In this document: positions 1 through 8,329 of the stretch, in pieces
How positions within the stretch are numbered: the first letter of the stretch is position 1
Layout: each line of letters starts with the position of its first letter
Origin: Euperipatoides rowelli
Taxonomy: Eukaryota > Onychophora > Udeonychophora > Euonychophora > Peripatopsidae
Assembly: GCA_003024985.2 (NCBI GenBank)
Contig: PXIH01S0006218.1
Direction: 5' to 3' (one strand)
Length of the DNA stretch: 12,258 nucleotides
The notes under the pieces: generated by a model
The model's database searches: none
Told to the model about the DNA's origin: nothing
Seen by the model: only the letters and a program-made list of their open reading frames with translations
Program-made: the position numbers and the translations under genes

Positions 1-224
1 TATTGAATCTGAATGCGCTAAAAGACTATTTGATTTTTTTAACAAATGAATGAATATGATTTCAATATAATCCTTGAATTAATAAAACCTCAAATAATGT
101 TTGTAATTTTTAAATAAGTAATATTAGAAAATAAAAATTATTTTTTATAAAAAATATTACCGCAGTTATGACATTTAACAATTGTTTTCCTTGTGCACAT
201 TGTTGGTATCACATAAACGATGAG
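1..224. other. A+T-rich flank, no gene seen
   Basis: This is very A+T-rich non-coding sequence with T and A runs and no sustained open frame on either strand. I see no RNA gene, terminal repeat or recognisable protein fragment in it. A short string resembling TGACATTTAA near 170 recurs near 5670, but the match is too short to call a repeat. Confidence 0.5.
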
Positions 225-400
225 CGATCATGCCATACGCTCTCAGACGCGGAATGATGTCAGACCGAGTCACCTGGCAGTGTCAGGCGACAACAGACTC
301 GATCGTGTCGTTTGGATTTAATTTCAGACAGCAATCTATCTGTCAGACTTAGCGTTCAGACCGGATCGGCGAATAAATCGTTGTGTATATGGCGGCTTTA
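225..400. other. CpG-dense patch with six CAGAC motifs
   Basis: About sixteen CpG dinucleotides fall in roughly 185 bases here, against about ten per kilobase in neighbouring sequence such as 1000-2000. Within it the pentamer CAGAC occurs six times on the + strand, starting at 244, 261, 294, 325, 344 and 357. There is no convincing open frame. CAGAC is known as the SMAD-binding CAGA box, and CpG-rich patches in CpG-poor animal DNA often mark promoters or young repeats. Whether this is a promoter or enhancer, a first exon, or a recently inserted repeat cannot be decided from one window. Confidence 0.4.
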
Positions 401-989
401 AGTCTCAAATTAATTTAACTAAAATCAGGATTTTAAAAGCCCTTCTAATAATATCCCTATTTCCCAGTAGCATAATCTTAATGCATTTGGAAAAGTGGCT
501 TTAATTATTTTGATCACTCATTTTTGTTTTTAATTAATATTTTTTTTCAATTTTGTGAGAAAAACATGATACTAAGATTTTTGTTTTGAAAATATTAATT
601 TAACAATGCTAATCTACCTTCATAACAGAATGAACACAATCCTTTTTTTCAAATGAGGATTAATAACTTCCACTCTTAAATGTGTTTGACAGATGTTATT
701 TTTAGATCATTATTACTGCATATTTGATGCTGAAAAGGTTAGACAAATGATTATCAATTGAAAATATACATTATCTATTCCTTTCTAATATAAACATCAC
801 AAATGCAGAATAATTTAGGAAATGACAATAATAGAAAATATTGATTATCTACCAATAGTATTTATGACCCATCGACTTGTAATTTCCTTAATTAGACAAA
901 TAATTTCCTCCTCAAGAAATATTTTATATCTTTAAATAGGAATGCCAATAAAAGCAGTGACTTTGAAAGAAAGCAGAAATAGAAATACT
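401..989. other. A+T-rich intergenic stretch
   Basis: Long A/T runs and scattered stop codons in all frames fill this interval. I see no protein homology, structured RNA or repeat boundary. Confidence 0.5.
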
Positions 990-1510
990 GAATTACAAGT
1001 AACTGGTTACTTTTTTAAATACAGAGTTGTAATTAGTTACTTTTAAAATAAAGTACTATACCTTACCCTTGTAACGAGTTACTAAATTTATAGTATGTGG
1101 CTGTATCTGATTTTTAAGTTAAATTTCATGTTACCGTACCTTTATTGATCAATCCAGGCTAAATTTCTCAAACGTTTCTTAGAATGCTTGGCTTTCTAAA
1201 AAAGAAAATAATGTGCTCGTTAGTCTGTAACTTATTTTCAAGTTACTTTTGAAATTGCTTCTATTGATCAATCCAGGTTTAATTTCTCTAATGTTCAGCA
1301 TAAAAATAATGCATTCTCGCACCACTTTTTAGTTATTTTCTAAAAAGGTTAAATTTTGTTACTTATGAAATATTAAGAATATTATAACTTCAATCAGCAC
1401 CTTTCACATGAAAGTAACTTCTGAGTATCGGTCGAATAACTATAACTAATTGCCCTTTTTTCAAAGTTACTTTATTTAAAATAACTTTTACAATATCTAG
1501 TTACATTTAG
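990..1510. mobile_element. Fold-back MITE-like element rich in GTAAC/GTTAC
   Basis: GTAAC or its complement GTTAC appears about a dozen times between about 1000 and 1505. Typical strings are AGTAACTGGTTACTT at the left and AAAGTTACTTTATTTAAAA at the right. The reverse complement of about 1405-1505 loosely resembles 995-1085, so the ends form a degenerate inverted repeat. Short non-autonomous elements full of AGTAACTAGTTACT-type palindromes are widespread in animal genomes, and I infer that this is an old member of that kind. No transposase is present. Exact ends and target duplication were not found. Confidence 0.45.
1141..1380. repeat. Tandem duplication, ~119-bp unit, two copies
   Basis: The string ATTGATCAATCCAGG occurs at 1144 and again at 1263, an offset of 119 bases. 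The similarity continues on both copies through AATTTCTC and an AATAATG segment into a GTTACTT-A/TTGAAAT segment. The two units are diverged, and both lie inside the GTTAC-rich fold-back element, so the duplication probably belongs to that element's interior. Confidence 0.6.
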
Positions 1511-1514
1511 GAAA

Positions 1515-2133
1515 ACTAATTTGAAATTGGTTATTTTTGCAAAATCCCTTCCAAGCAATAAATGGGAACTATATGTGCAAAAATACAGGAATAAATTAAA
1601 TTGAAACCAGGGTGTAGAAATCAGATACCCGATCAAAGTGAGTTATGTCTGAACATTTCCATATTATAAGAAGTGGCTGACATGAAAGAATTAATCAGTA
1701 ACACAAAATGTCAATTGCCTATACCGTGTAACTGCATACAGCCGTAAGTTGAAAAAGATATGGGAATGTGATGAACCATGCTGTGATCTCAACTACCCCA
1801 CCTAAGCCAATCCAATTGTCACTTTGTAACACTTTGGGAAAAAAAGTACCAAAATGAGTTGGACATGCTGGACACATCCATGTCAATCACAAAACCAGTG
1901 TTTTAATATAAAAAATTATTCAACACTTTGCTGAAATTATGAAATAGGTTTAAATATACAAATTAATTATATAGCATAAATAAAATCATAAAATTATAGG
2001 AAATTAAACTTTTATGCAGGTTTTTGTTGTTATTGTTTACATGACTAAAATAATAATTACAATACTAGAATTATGATAACTTTGACCTTTTAATTAGAAC
2101 TTCATTTTTGTAGCAATGGAAAAAACTATTTCT
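1515..2133. other. Intergenic stretch, nothing recognised
   Basis: The sequence is A+T-rich and non-coding, slightly more mixed in composition between 1600 and 1900. I found no frame longer than a few dozen codons, no inverted repeat and no match to the other repeats in this window. Confidence 0.5.
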
Positions 2134-2138
2134 ACAAT

Positions 2139-2359
2139 TATGGGTTCAAACTTGGGAGTTTTAAAATATTTATGCTTGAAGTGCTGTGTAGCCAAATTTG
2201 AGTGGGTGGTTTGAATTACTATTTTAGGGATCAGAGTTTTCCCAGAGGTAAACTTTATTTCTAAAAAAAAATAATTGGGCAATTCAAACCACCCACTCAA
2301 TTTTGGCCACACTGCACTTCAATCATAAATATTTTAAAACATCCAGGTTTGAACCCATT
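2139..2359. repeat. Large inverted repeat: 79-bp arms, ~90% identical
   Basis: The left arm (about 2141-2219) and the right arm (about 2279-2357) are reverse complements over about 79 bases with around eight mismatches. Shared blocks include TGGGTTCAAAC at the outer ends, TTTTAAAATATTTATG, and TTGAGTGGGTGGTTTGAATT at the inner ends. The loop of about 61 bases has no coding content. Such a palindrome is typical of a fold-back or MITE element, and any transcript across it would form a long hairpin. A 72-codon minus-strand frame across this block is a by-product of the palindrome. No target duplication is obvious outside the arms. Confidence 0.85.
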
Positions 2360-2389
2360 ATACTCTCATCCTATTCTGCAGATGATTAT

Positions 2390-2989
2390 TGACTGAGACT
2401 AAAAGAATAATTAATATTGTTTAACATAGTTCGTATAAAACACAGATAGTTTTGACCTTGAAAAAAATTTCAAAATCTAAAACCAGGAAATCTTTGTTTC
2501 AAAGCTTGTTTTCCTTAAATGTTTGAGTTTTCTTTATCATAGTGCTTTTTTTTTTCCATTAACTATAAAAATTCACAAAGGAAAATTTCATTTTAAGATT
2601 AGGGAAATGATTAATTATTTTCATGTCACTGTACAAATCAACTTGTCCATTTGCTATTTCAAAATTATTGAATAATACACAGAGTACCCCTTCTGTGTGT
2701 TATTCAATAGCCTCCCTCTAGTTTAAAAAAACCTTGGTCTAATGAATAAAAATCTTATGTTTTATTTGATAAGTATCGTTTCTGGCTCCTAGAAATCTTT
2801 AATGAAACAGATTCACCCTATATTCTAGGGGTAAAATGTTATTGATTTTTTAACTGAGTTGATGCCACATTAATAAACAATGACATTTACCGTAACTTTT
2901 TAAGGGATCAAGTTGTATGTAACATTAAGACTGAGTGTTGTTATCGAAAGAACATGTGGTGTGCCTTGGAGAAAAAGTAAAGGTAGGAC
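2390..2989. other. Intergenic stretch with one hairpin
   Basis: Apart from the stem-loop at 2666-2709 this interval is A+T-rich and featureless. It has homopolymer T and A tracts and no supported coding frame. Confidence 0.45.
2666..2709. repeat. Compact 18-bp stem, 8-base loop
   Basis: Bases 2666-2683 (TATTGAATAATACACAGA) pair with 2692-2709 (TCTGTGTGTTATTCAATA). Seventeen of the 18 positions are Watson-Crick, and the remaining one would be a U-G wobble in + strand RNA. The loop is GTACCCCT. There is no promoter, tail or flanking duplication to say whether it is an RNA structure, a tiny fold-back element or chance. Confidence 0.6.
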
Positions 2990-3710
2990 ACGAGATCTGG
3001 CCGATCACTGTGGGTGTGGTAGAAGGACAAAGTCAGACATATGCTCTAGGTTAAAAAGTTAATGAACATTGCACATCGATTTGCTTACCTTAATGATCAC
3101 ACCTACCAATTTTGAAATGTCACATCCAGTTCAAAATCAGTAGGTGTGATGTCATGCATATTTAATATCATAGTTCCAAAGATCAAGGTCGCAGATCGTT
3201 GGAAGGGGATGTGGCACTTGGGCAAAATTTAAAAAATATATAAAAATGTAAAAAAAGGTGAGTATTTCATGCATCAATCTGTGCACCTTAATGACCTCAC
3301 ATCTAGTTCAAAATCAGTAAGTATGATGTTATGCATATTTAATATCATAGTTCTGAAGATGAAGGTCATAGCTCATCTGAAGTGGACGTGGTATTACGCT
3401 AAATCTTGAAAAACTATAAAAACTAAAGTACTTTGTGCATTGTTCTGTGCACATAATGACCTTACACCTGGCTTAAAAGAGATAGATGCAACTTCATCTC
3501 TATCCAGTAAATATGTACCAAAACATGAGGTCATGTTATCATCCATATGGGTTTTTACACCTTCACAAAATTGTAAAAAAATGAAGTGAAATTTTTTTTA
3601 AGTCAATGGTGCATCATTCTGTGCATCCAAATGACATCTTCAGCTCACAATACACAGAAATGGCCATCAAATAAATAATAGAAATTTGGCCACCATCTTA
3701 GAATTTTTTA
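2990..3710. repeat. Degenerate tandem array, period ~165-177 bp
   Basis: A unit with the core TGTGCACCTTAATGACCTCAC, then AGTTCAAAATCAGTA, GATGT-ATGCATATTTAATATCATAGTTC, AAGGTCATAGCTCATCTGA and an A/T-rich tail recurs. The TAATGA/AATGAC anchor sits near 3091, 3289, 3455 and 3630. The AGTTCAAAATCAG block at 3128 and 3305 gives a 177-base period. A partial earlier unit probably starts near 2990. Units 1 and 2 are clearly alike, while 3 and 4 keep mainly the GTGCAT...TCTGTGCA...AATGAC core. The style recalls dispersed repeats of marine invertebrates, which is an impression from memory. Confidence 0.7.
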
Positions 3711-3800
3711 AAAATACTCAAAGTGTATGCCAAATGACTCCCAAAGCATTCTGGGTAATAATCACAAATATTTCCGAAGTTGATGTTATTAAAAATCTGA
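3711..3800. other. Spacer between tandem array and octamer cluster
   Basis: Non-coding sequence that may be the tail of the preceding array. The overlapping 65-69-codon minus-strand frames across 3698-3915 have no recognisable protein content. Confidence 0.35.
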
Positions 3801-3802
3801 AT

Positions 3803-4055
3803 ATGCAAATGAGCACCCACATGCAGAATCTTTGAAATGTTGGGAATGTTTGGGAATCTTTGAAAATATTTGGAAATGTCCGGCAATTTTTGTGATGGTG
3901 ATGACACAAACTCATTTGGATTTGCTCATTTATGCAAATTTATTTAAATGTATGCAAATGAGATGCAAATAAGCCACACCCCTCATAAAAATTAACGAAG
4001 TTTGTCAAACATTACAACTCATTTGCATATGTAATTTAGAAAATTTTATGCAAAT
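3803..4055. repeat. Cluster of six ATGCAAAT octamers
   Basis: The octamer ATGCAAAT occurs at 3803, 3932, 3952, 3963 and 4048 on the + strand and at 4021 on the minus strand. ATGCAAAT is the classical POU/Oct-factor site. Here several copies sit in repeat-like context (TATGCAAATGAGATGCAAATAAG), so spread by a simple or dispersed repeat is at least as likely as an enhancer. Confidence 0.5.
3824..3885. repeat. Short degenerate minisatellite (TTTGRAAATGTTKGGAAT-like)
   Basis: Successive segments TTTGAAATG, TTGGGAATG, TTTGGGAATC, TTTGAAAATA and TTTGGAAATG follow one another directly, which gives a roughly 9-10-base degenerate tandem repeat. It has no coding meaning. Confidence 0.5.
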
Positions 4056-4149
4056 TACAGGAAATGATATTATGTTGTGACACAATCTGATTGGTTTAGA
4101 ATCAGCCTTTTATTCCTATTAAATACATACTGTAAATACTTGATTTGTA

Positions 4150-4787
4150 TTGGATGCCATAAAGAAACAAGATATTACTAAAGAATATATTGATTTGATC
4201 AACAATATTTATAAGGCAACATTCACAGTCAGATTACATAAAGACACCAACAAGATCAATCCAAAAATGAGTTCATCAAGGTGACACAATCTCTCCAAAG
4301 TTATTTACAGCTACCTTTAAAGAAGTCTTTAGAAGTCTAGATTGGGAACACAATGGACTATGGATAAATGAAGCCTTTTTGAATAATCTATGCTTTGCTA
4401 TTGTTTTATTTGCTTTTAGTTCAATAGAATTTCAGAAACAGATCACTGACCTAAGTGAAGCTAGCTCAAAAGAAGGCCTGAAAAAGAATCTAACAAAAAC
4501 CAAAGTGATGTTAAACAAACAAGTTCAGCCTAAAGTAATTTAAGATAATAATATTGTAATTGAAGAGGTAAAAATTATGCTTATTTGGGTAAAAACATAA
4601 GTGGACTACAGAAATACTCAACTGGATTCAAAGGTACAGAAAATGACCAGGAAGAAGACCTAGTGTCATATGGGAGGGTGAAATAAAAAAGTTTACTGGG
4701 TATGGTTGGAAAGCAATTGCTGAAAGTAGAAATCCATGAAGAAATCTTGGAGAGGCCTTCATTCAGCAGTGTATTGATTTAGGCTGA
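4150..4787 (+). mobile_element. Non-LTR retrotransposon relic: RT core and C-terminal tail
   Basis: This is a dead fragment of an endonuclease/reverse-transcriptase ORF. Read across frames it gives DAIKKQ...YIDLINNIYKATFTVRL from 4153, QGDTISPKLFTATFKEVFRS after a stop at 4268, then FLNNLCFAIVLFAF, GLKKNLTKTKVM, YAYLGKNIS, and finally the tail WTTEILNW...GRRPSVIWEGEIKKFTG with RNLGEAFIQQCIDLG and a stop at 4785. These are the RT finger/palm blocks and the RW...GRP..RW.DEI tail of jockey/CR1/RTE-like elements; I do not assign the clade. Lesions include a frame change before 4268, in-frame stops at 4268, 4541, 4644 and 4737, and a one-base loss near 4571-4575. The two catalytic Asp codons are missing between 4399 and 4400. 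The region between the YLGK block and the tail is deleted at about 4599. The endonuclease and 5' part are absent. Confidence 0.85.
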
Positions 4788-5260
4788 TGATGGTATAAGC
4801 TTATATTTGGATGTCTGTCTGTTCTCTTAGAGCTATCAGCACTAAAGTTAGTAAATGGACTTGCTATGATCCTATGAATAATGAAAGGAAGCCAATCTGT
4901 TTGGCTGTACATTTTCATGACCTTTGGCCTATCAGGATTAAATTAGGCAAATTAACTTCATATTATTGTATGAGTACTTGAGTAGCCCTTTGAAACTCTG
5001 TTTATATATTTCCATTATCTCTGGGATATTGGGAACAAACTTGACAAACTTGCTATGACCATACAAATAATGTAAGATACCGTGTTTGTCTGACTGTTAT
5101 TCAATATACAATCTCATGTCCTCTGAACTATAAGGAGAAAGCTTGGAAAATTCAATTAGTATTACTCTGAGTGACATAAGGTACCCAAATACTCCTGTCA
5201 ATCTGTTATTTTAAGCTCCAGCAGTACTGGGTACTTAAGCTAGTAGGCAAATAAAAATTG
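4788..5260. repeat. Degenerate ~190-bp direct repeat, two to three units
   Basis: ACTTGCTATGA-C-AT--AATAATG occurs at 4859 and 5048. In both units it is followed by a CTGTTTGGCTGT/TTTGTCTGACTGT segment and an AATTA..TATTA...GAGTAC/GAC segment. A third start, resembling CTGTCTGTTCTCTTAGAGCT, may lie near 5198 (CTGTCAATCTGTTATTTTAAGCT). The repeat begins directly after the retrotransposon stop codon and a TGATGATGG string, so it could be element-derived 3' sequence or an unrelated old satellite. Confidence 0.45.
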
Positions 5261-6073
5261 AGCAGATATTATTTAAAATGTAAATTTTGTATAAATATTT
5301 TTTTTTTAATGCTTCTTATATTTTAAAAATACTGTATATTCACTTAAAAAAAATAACGAGCTCAAAGTAGGCTATCAGGAGTGGTTACTAAGCAATAAAG
5401 ACTTCACTCAAGAATATCAGAAAAATTATATTCTAAAATTCCCATTTGAGTTAACTCATTGAAAAACTAAAGTTTGCTGTTAAATTTCAATTTCTATTTT
5501 TATAAAAACATGTTTTAAGATAAAGTTCCTCCCTCCCCTAATATTTTCTTGAATAACATAATATTCTACTTTTTTTTTCATTACATGTGAACTTTAAATT
5601 TTATTATATAAACAAAATTAACAGAATATTAGAAAAAATATTTAGAATATATTACAAAAAAAATTGCAGCAATGACATTTAAAATAAAAATGGATTAAAT
5701 CAAATTTCATCACTGCAAAAAAAGTTTATAAGCTAACTAAGATTTTCTTCAACAGATTCAATAAAAGCTGAACCGCTAAGGGAAAATTTATATAGGTTAT
5801 TAAAAAATAAATAATGTTATCTTCTACAATATGTTTTATGTGTGTGACTTGGCTGACCGTACTGAATAAAGAATGTAACCATATAATTATATTTATAGAT
5901 AAAGTACTCATAATATAACATTAAATGTTTTTTTTTGTTAATGCAGAATTAATTTTCAGTTTTGGGGATTTTTTTACAGCTAACTTCAATAAATTAATAA
6001 ATGATTCTGAGTAATTAAATTCTTGAAACTTGATTTCTTTATCAAATTTCATATCAATTCGCATGTTTAGCTG
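5261..6073. other. Very A+T-rich intergenic stretch
   Basis: Poly-T and poly-A tracts dominate. A 61-codon minus-strand frame at 5726-5911 is of low complexity and matches nothing I know. I see no repeat boundary or RNA gene. Confidence 0.5.
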
Positions 6074-6168
6074 TTATTAAAAAAGATCATATAGATGGCA
6101 CCATATTATTAAAAAAGATCATATAGATGGCACCATATTATTAAAAAAGATCATATAGATAGCACCAA
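6074..6168. repeat. Three tandem 32-bp units
   Basis: The unit TTATTAAAAAAGATCATATA followed by GATGGCACCATA begins at 6074, 6106 and 6138. The first two copies are identical. The third changes GATGG to GATAG and breaks off after GCACCA. The near-identity implies recent expansion by slippage or unequal exchange. Confidence 0.95.
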
Positions 6169-6239
6169 TATCAGTATCTAGGCTCACAGTATGTAGCTTG
6201 TGTTGGACACATACATTCCAATAGAATTGTCTAAATACA

Positions 6240-6445
6240 GGACATACAATCCGGATTCTACCGTGTTTTTGACATCTGCGCATATATTTTTATCATTGCG
6301 GAAGTGCTATCAAAATTATCGAAATCGATAAAAAATAATAATTATTTCACCCCTTCATCATCATAGGGTTCGGGCATAGTGGGTTTAATGTGTAGTTGGA
6401 GTTAGGGTTGTTGTAAGGTTAGGAGTGTAAATAAAAAATTAACGT
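6240..6445. repeat. Dispersed repeat, copy A
   Basis: The conserved order is GCGGAAGTG, AAAATTATCGAAATCGATAA, AATTATTTCACCCC, ATCATAGGGTTCGGGCATAG, TTTAATGTGTAGTTGGAGTT, AGGGTT, AAGGTTAGGAGTGTAAATAA. The last block ends near 6440. The same ordered blocks occur in the copies near 6640, 8260, 10900/11160 and 11650. The stretch before GCGGAAGTG is only loosely like the GATTCCGTTATCTGCCCACC terminus of other copies. It is short, non-coding and contains telomere-like TTAGGG strings, but it is not a telomere array. Confidence 0.7.
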
Positions 6446-6556
6446 GTCTAAAAATGTGGATTGTATATTAATTTATATCTTCCTGTTTCTAGCCGCTCAT
6501 CATTCCAATCATTTCTTTAATTAGTAAATTAGATTTCAGAAAAATATTCGGTCCAA

Positions 6557-6695
6557 GATCCGTTATCTGCCCACCAATATAGCTGGCGGAAGTAAGTTGA
6601 AATGATCTAAATCGGCGCTCAGCAAAGAATTATTTCACCTCTAGATTANCATAAGGTTCAGGGTTACTGGGTTAGGACTGTAAAGAAAATATACT
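6557..6695. repeat. Dispersed repeat, copy B, with terminal motif
   Basis: It starts with GATCCGTTATCTGCCCACCA (6557), continues with ATAT, GGCGGAAGTAAGTTGAAATG, ATCTAAATCGG, GAATTATTTCACCTCTAGAT and GGTTCAGGGTTACTGGGTTA, and ends with GGACTGTAAAGAAAA. It lacks the central GGAGTTAGG block. This copy links the terminal motif to the TTATTTCACC/GGGTT body. One ambiguous base lies at 6649. Confidence 0.65.
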
Positions 6696-6699
6696 AAAA

Positions 6700-7700
6700 T
6701 CGGCAAGAAAAGATAGTAATTTCACACGCTACTATATTTTAATTAAGTTGTAAAAAAAAAAAAAAAAAAGTTTTATGAAAAAAAAAAAATCTATAAAACT
6801 AAAATATAAATAGTTCATCTATTTTTTCCCTCTTTCATAGAGATGACTGCATATTAACAGTTGGGTATACTACAATTAAAGTAGGCTATTCATAAATATT
6901 TCAAATCAAATCGATAATGCAATAAATCAAAAAATCTATTTTTTTCTTCATTATTAAGTTGCCCTGCAGGAAACAAAAAGAAATGGTCCAACTCATCAAT
7001 TATTTAAAAAAAAAAATTTTATCAGGTATCTTGAACAAGATAATTATATAATACGTAGCAGGTGTTCAATCATCCATTTTTAAAATTACCTTCTTTTTCT
7101 ACTGAAAATCACAAGTAATGAAGGACATTAAACAATGTACACAATTTTTTTTTTCATTATAGAATCCCTCTTACAAATGTAACGATAATAACGTGTCTGC
7201 TAAAATTAAGTCAACTTTATCACTCTCTTGAAAAAGGAAATGGGCTTGGTTGTCAACTCATCAAAAATCTTTTCAACTACCTCATTATTTCAATAGAACA
7301 ATGAAAACACTGTTAAATCTCACAGTATATTATCCCGACCAAATATAATAAAAGACTTATCTAGAAAACAATTAAAGATATCAAGAAAAGTTTCATTTCA
7401 TGAAACAAACAATCAATTTATAAAGTAAGAAAAAAACTGCTGAGATATTCTTCACAAACTAGTATTTCTGTATTTTTACAAGATTATAACCTAGATTATA
7501 ATTGGCTCTACAATATTGTTTATTTTAATAAAAATGAAGGCTGTCGTGGGAGAAGGGGCATGTAAATAATGTTTGAAGCCATTATTATTGAAATAAAAGG
7601 AAATATGCTAAAAGAATATGTCAACATTAACAACATAAATAAAAATAGATAAAGCCTACAGGTTTATTTGTTTGAACTTTTTAATCTTAAGAGAAAACAG
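6700..7700. other. A+T-rich stretch with poly-A tracts
   Basis: Two long A tracts lie close together at about 6751-6768 and 6778-6789. The rest is non-coding A+T-rich DNA with many T runs. No open frame, RNA gene or inverted repeat was recognised. Confidence 0.5.
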
Positions 7701-7703
7701 TGT

Positions 7704-7755
7704 TAGATTCCGTTATCTGCCCAACAATATTAGCCTATTATTATTACTATTTCAC
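7704..7755. repeat. Isolated copy of the GATTCCGTTATCTG terminal motif
   Basis: GATTCCGTTATCTGCCCAAC then AATATT at 7706-7731 matches the ends at 6557 and 8848-8868. After AATATT it departs from the others and runs through GCCTATTATT and TTTCACTC, a combination seen again near 8923-8940. It is probably a truncated copy. Confidence 0.6.
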
Positions 7756-8200
7756 TCATTTTTTTCTTTTCATTCTTAGTTTATTAATTGCTTTAAATTT
7801 GTGTTAAACATATTTAAATAATTTGAATAAATTATTTTAATAATTTACTTACTTAATATGCGGATTATATTTTCATTATAATGTTAATTCATTTTTATTA
7901 TCTTAATGACTCAAAATATTCCGGGTACAGCTTCCTTCAAATTTATTTGAGGTGTATGAATTATCAAAATCTAAACCTGATACTATTATTTTTTTTTTAA
8001 ATCTCAATATTTTTCTCAAAAATAAACAAATGTACGGTAGGCTACTTTGGGTCATAATATGATTTTGAGTGTTACTGAAGGCCGTGAAAGATGGCATTGA
8101 AGCAAGCACAGTTGCCATGAAGATATCCAACAGCTTATTATTTTAATATTTGTAAAGATATCCACTATGTTACTTTCTTAATATTTGTATTTCACACACA
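7756..8200. other. Intergenic stretch with a small GC-richer island
   Basis: Mostly A+T-rich non-coding DNA. Bases 8070-8135 are clearly richer in G+C and open on both strands (24 codons on +, part of a 75-codon frame on minus), but they have no convincing splice signals or protein match. Confidence 0.4.
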
Positions 8201-8204
8201 AGTG

Positions 8205-8325
8205 TATTTCACATTTTGATTATCATAGGGTTGGATAACTAGTGTATTTCACATGTAGTAGGAGTTAGGGTTCAGGGTAAGGGTAAAGGTTAGGTATCTA
8301 ATAATAAAAAATAAAAAAAATATGG
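8205..8325. repeat. Dispersed repeat, copy C
   Basis: The blocks TTTTGATTATCATAGGGTTG, AGTGTATTTCACATGTAGTA, GGAGTTAGGGTTCAGGGTAA, AAAGGTTAGG and a terminal AATAATAAAAAATAA run in the same order as in copies A and F. Just before it, TATTTCACACACAAGTGTAT shows a local duplication of the TATTTCAC block. Confidence 0.7.
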
Positions 8326-8329
8326 TGAT

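Noticed and set aside
2143-2155. GGTTCAAACTTGG read as a Pol III B box, which would make the inverted repeat a tRNA-derived SINE pair
   Set aside because: The match to the B box is only partial and no A box lies at the right distance upstream in either arm.
2094-2312. 72-codon minus-strand open frame
   Set aside because: It lies across the large inverted repeat, has low-complexity composition and no recognisable domain. The opening is a by-product of the palindrome.
3698-3915. Two overlapping minus-strand frames of 65-69 codons
   Set aside because: They read through the tandem array and minisatellite, and their repetitive SQTFPTF/FPNI stretches reflect the DNA repeat.
5726-5911. 61-codon minus-strand frame with hydrophobic stretches
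   Set aside because: It is A+T-rich low-complexity sequence with no start context, splice sites or family match. The hydrophobicity follows from T-rich codons.
7903-8130. 75-codon minus-strand frame as a gene
   Set aside because: Only the first ~25 codons have balanced composition; the rest is A+T-rich. No acceptor or donor site with a pyrimidine tract was seen.
8221-8292. TTAGGG-like strings as an interstitial telomere
   Set aside because: The strings sit at fixed places within a dispersed repeat unit and are not a run of TTAGGG hexamers.
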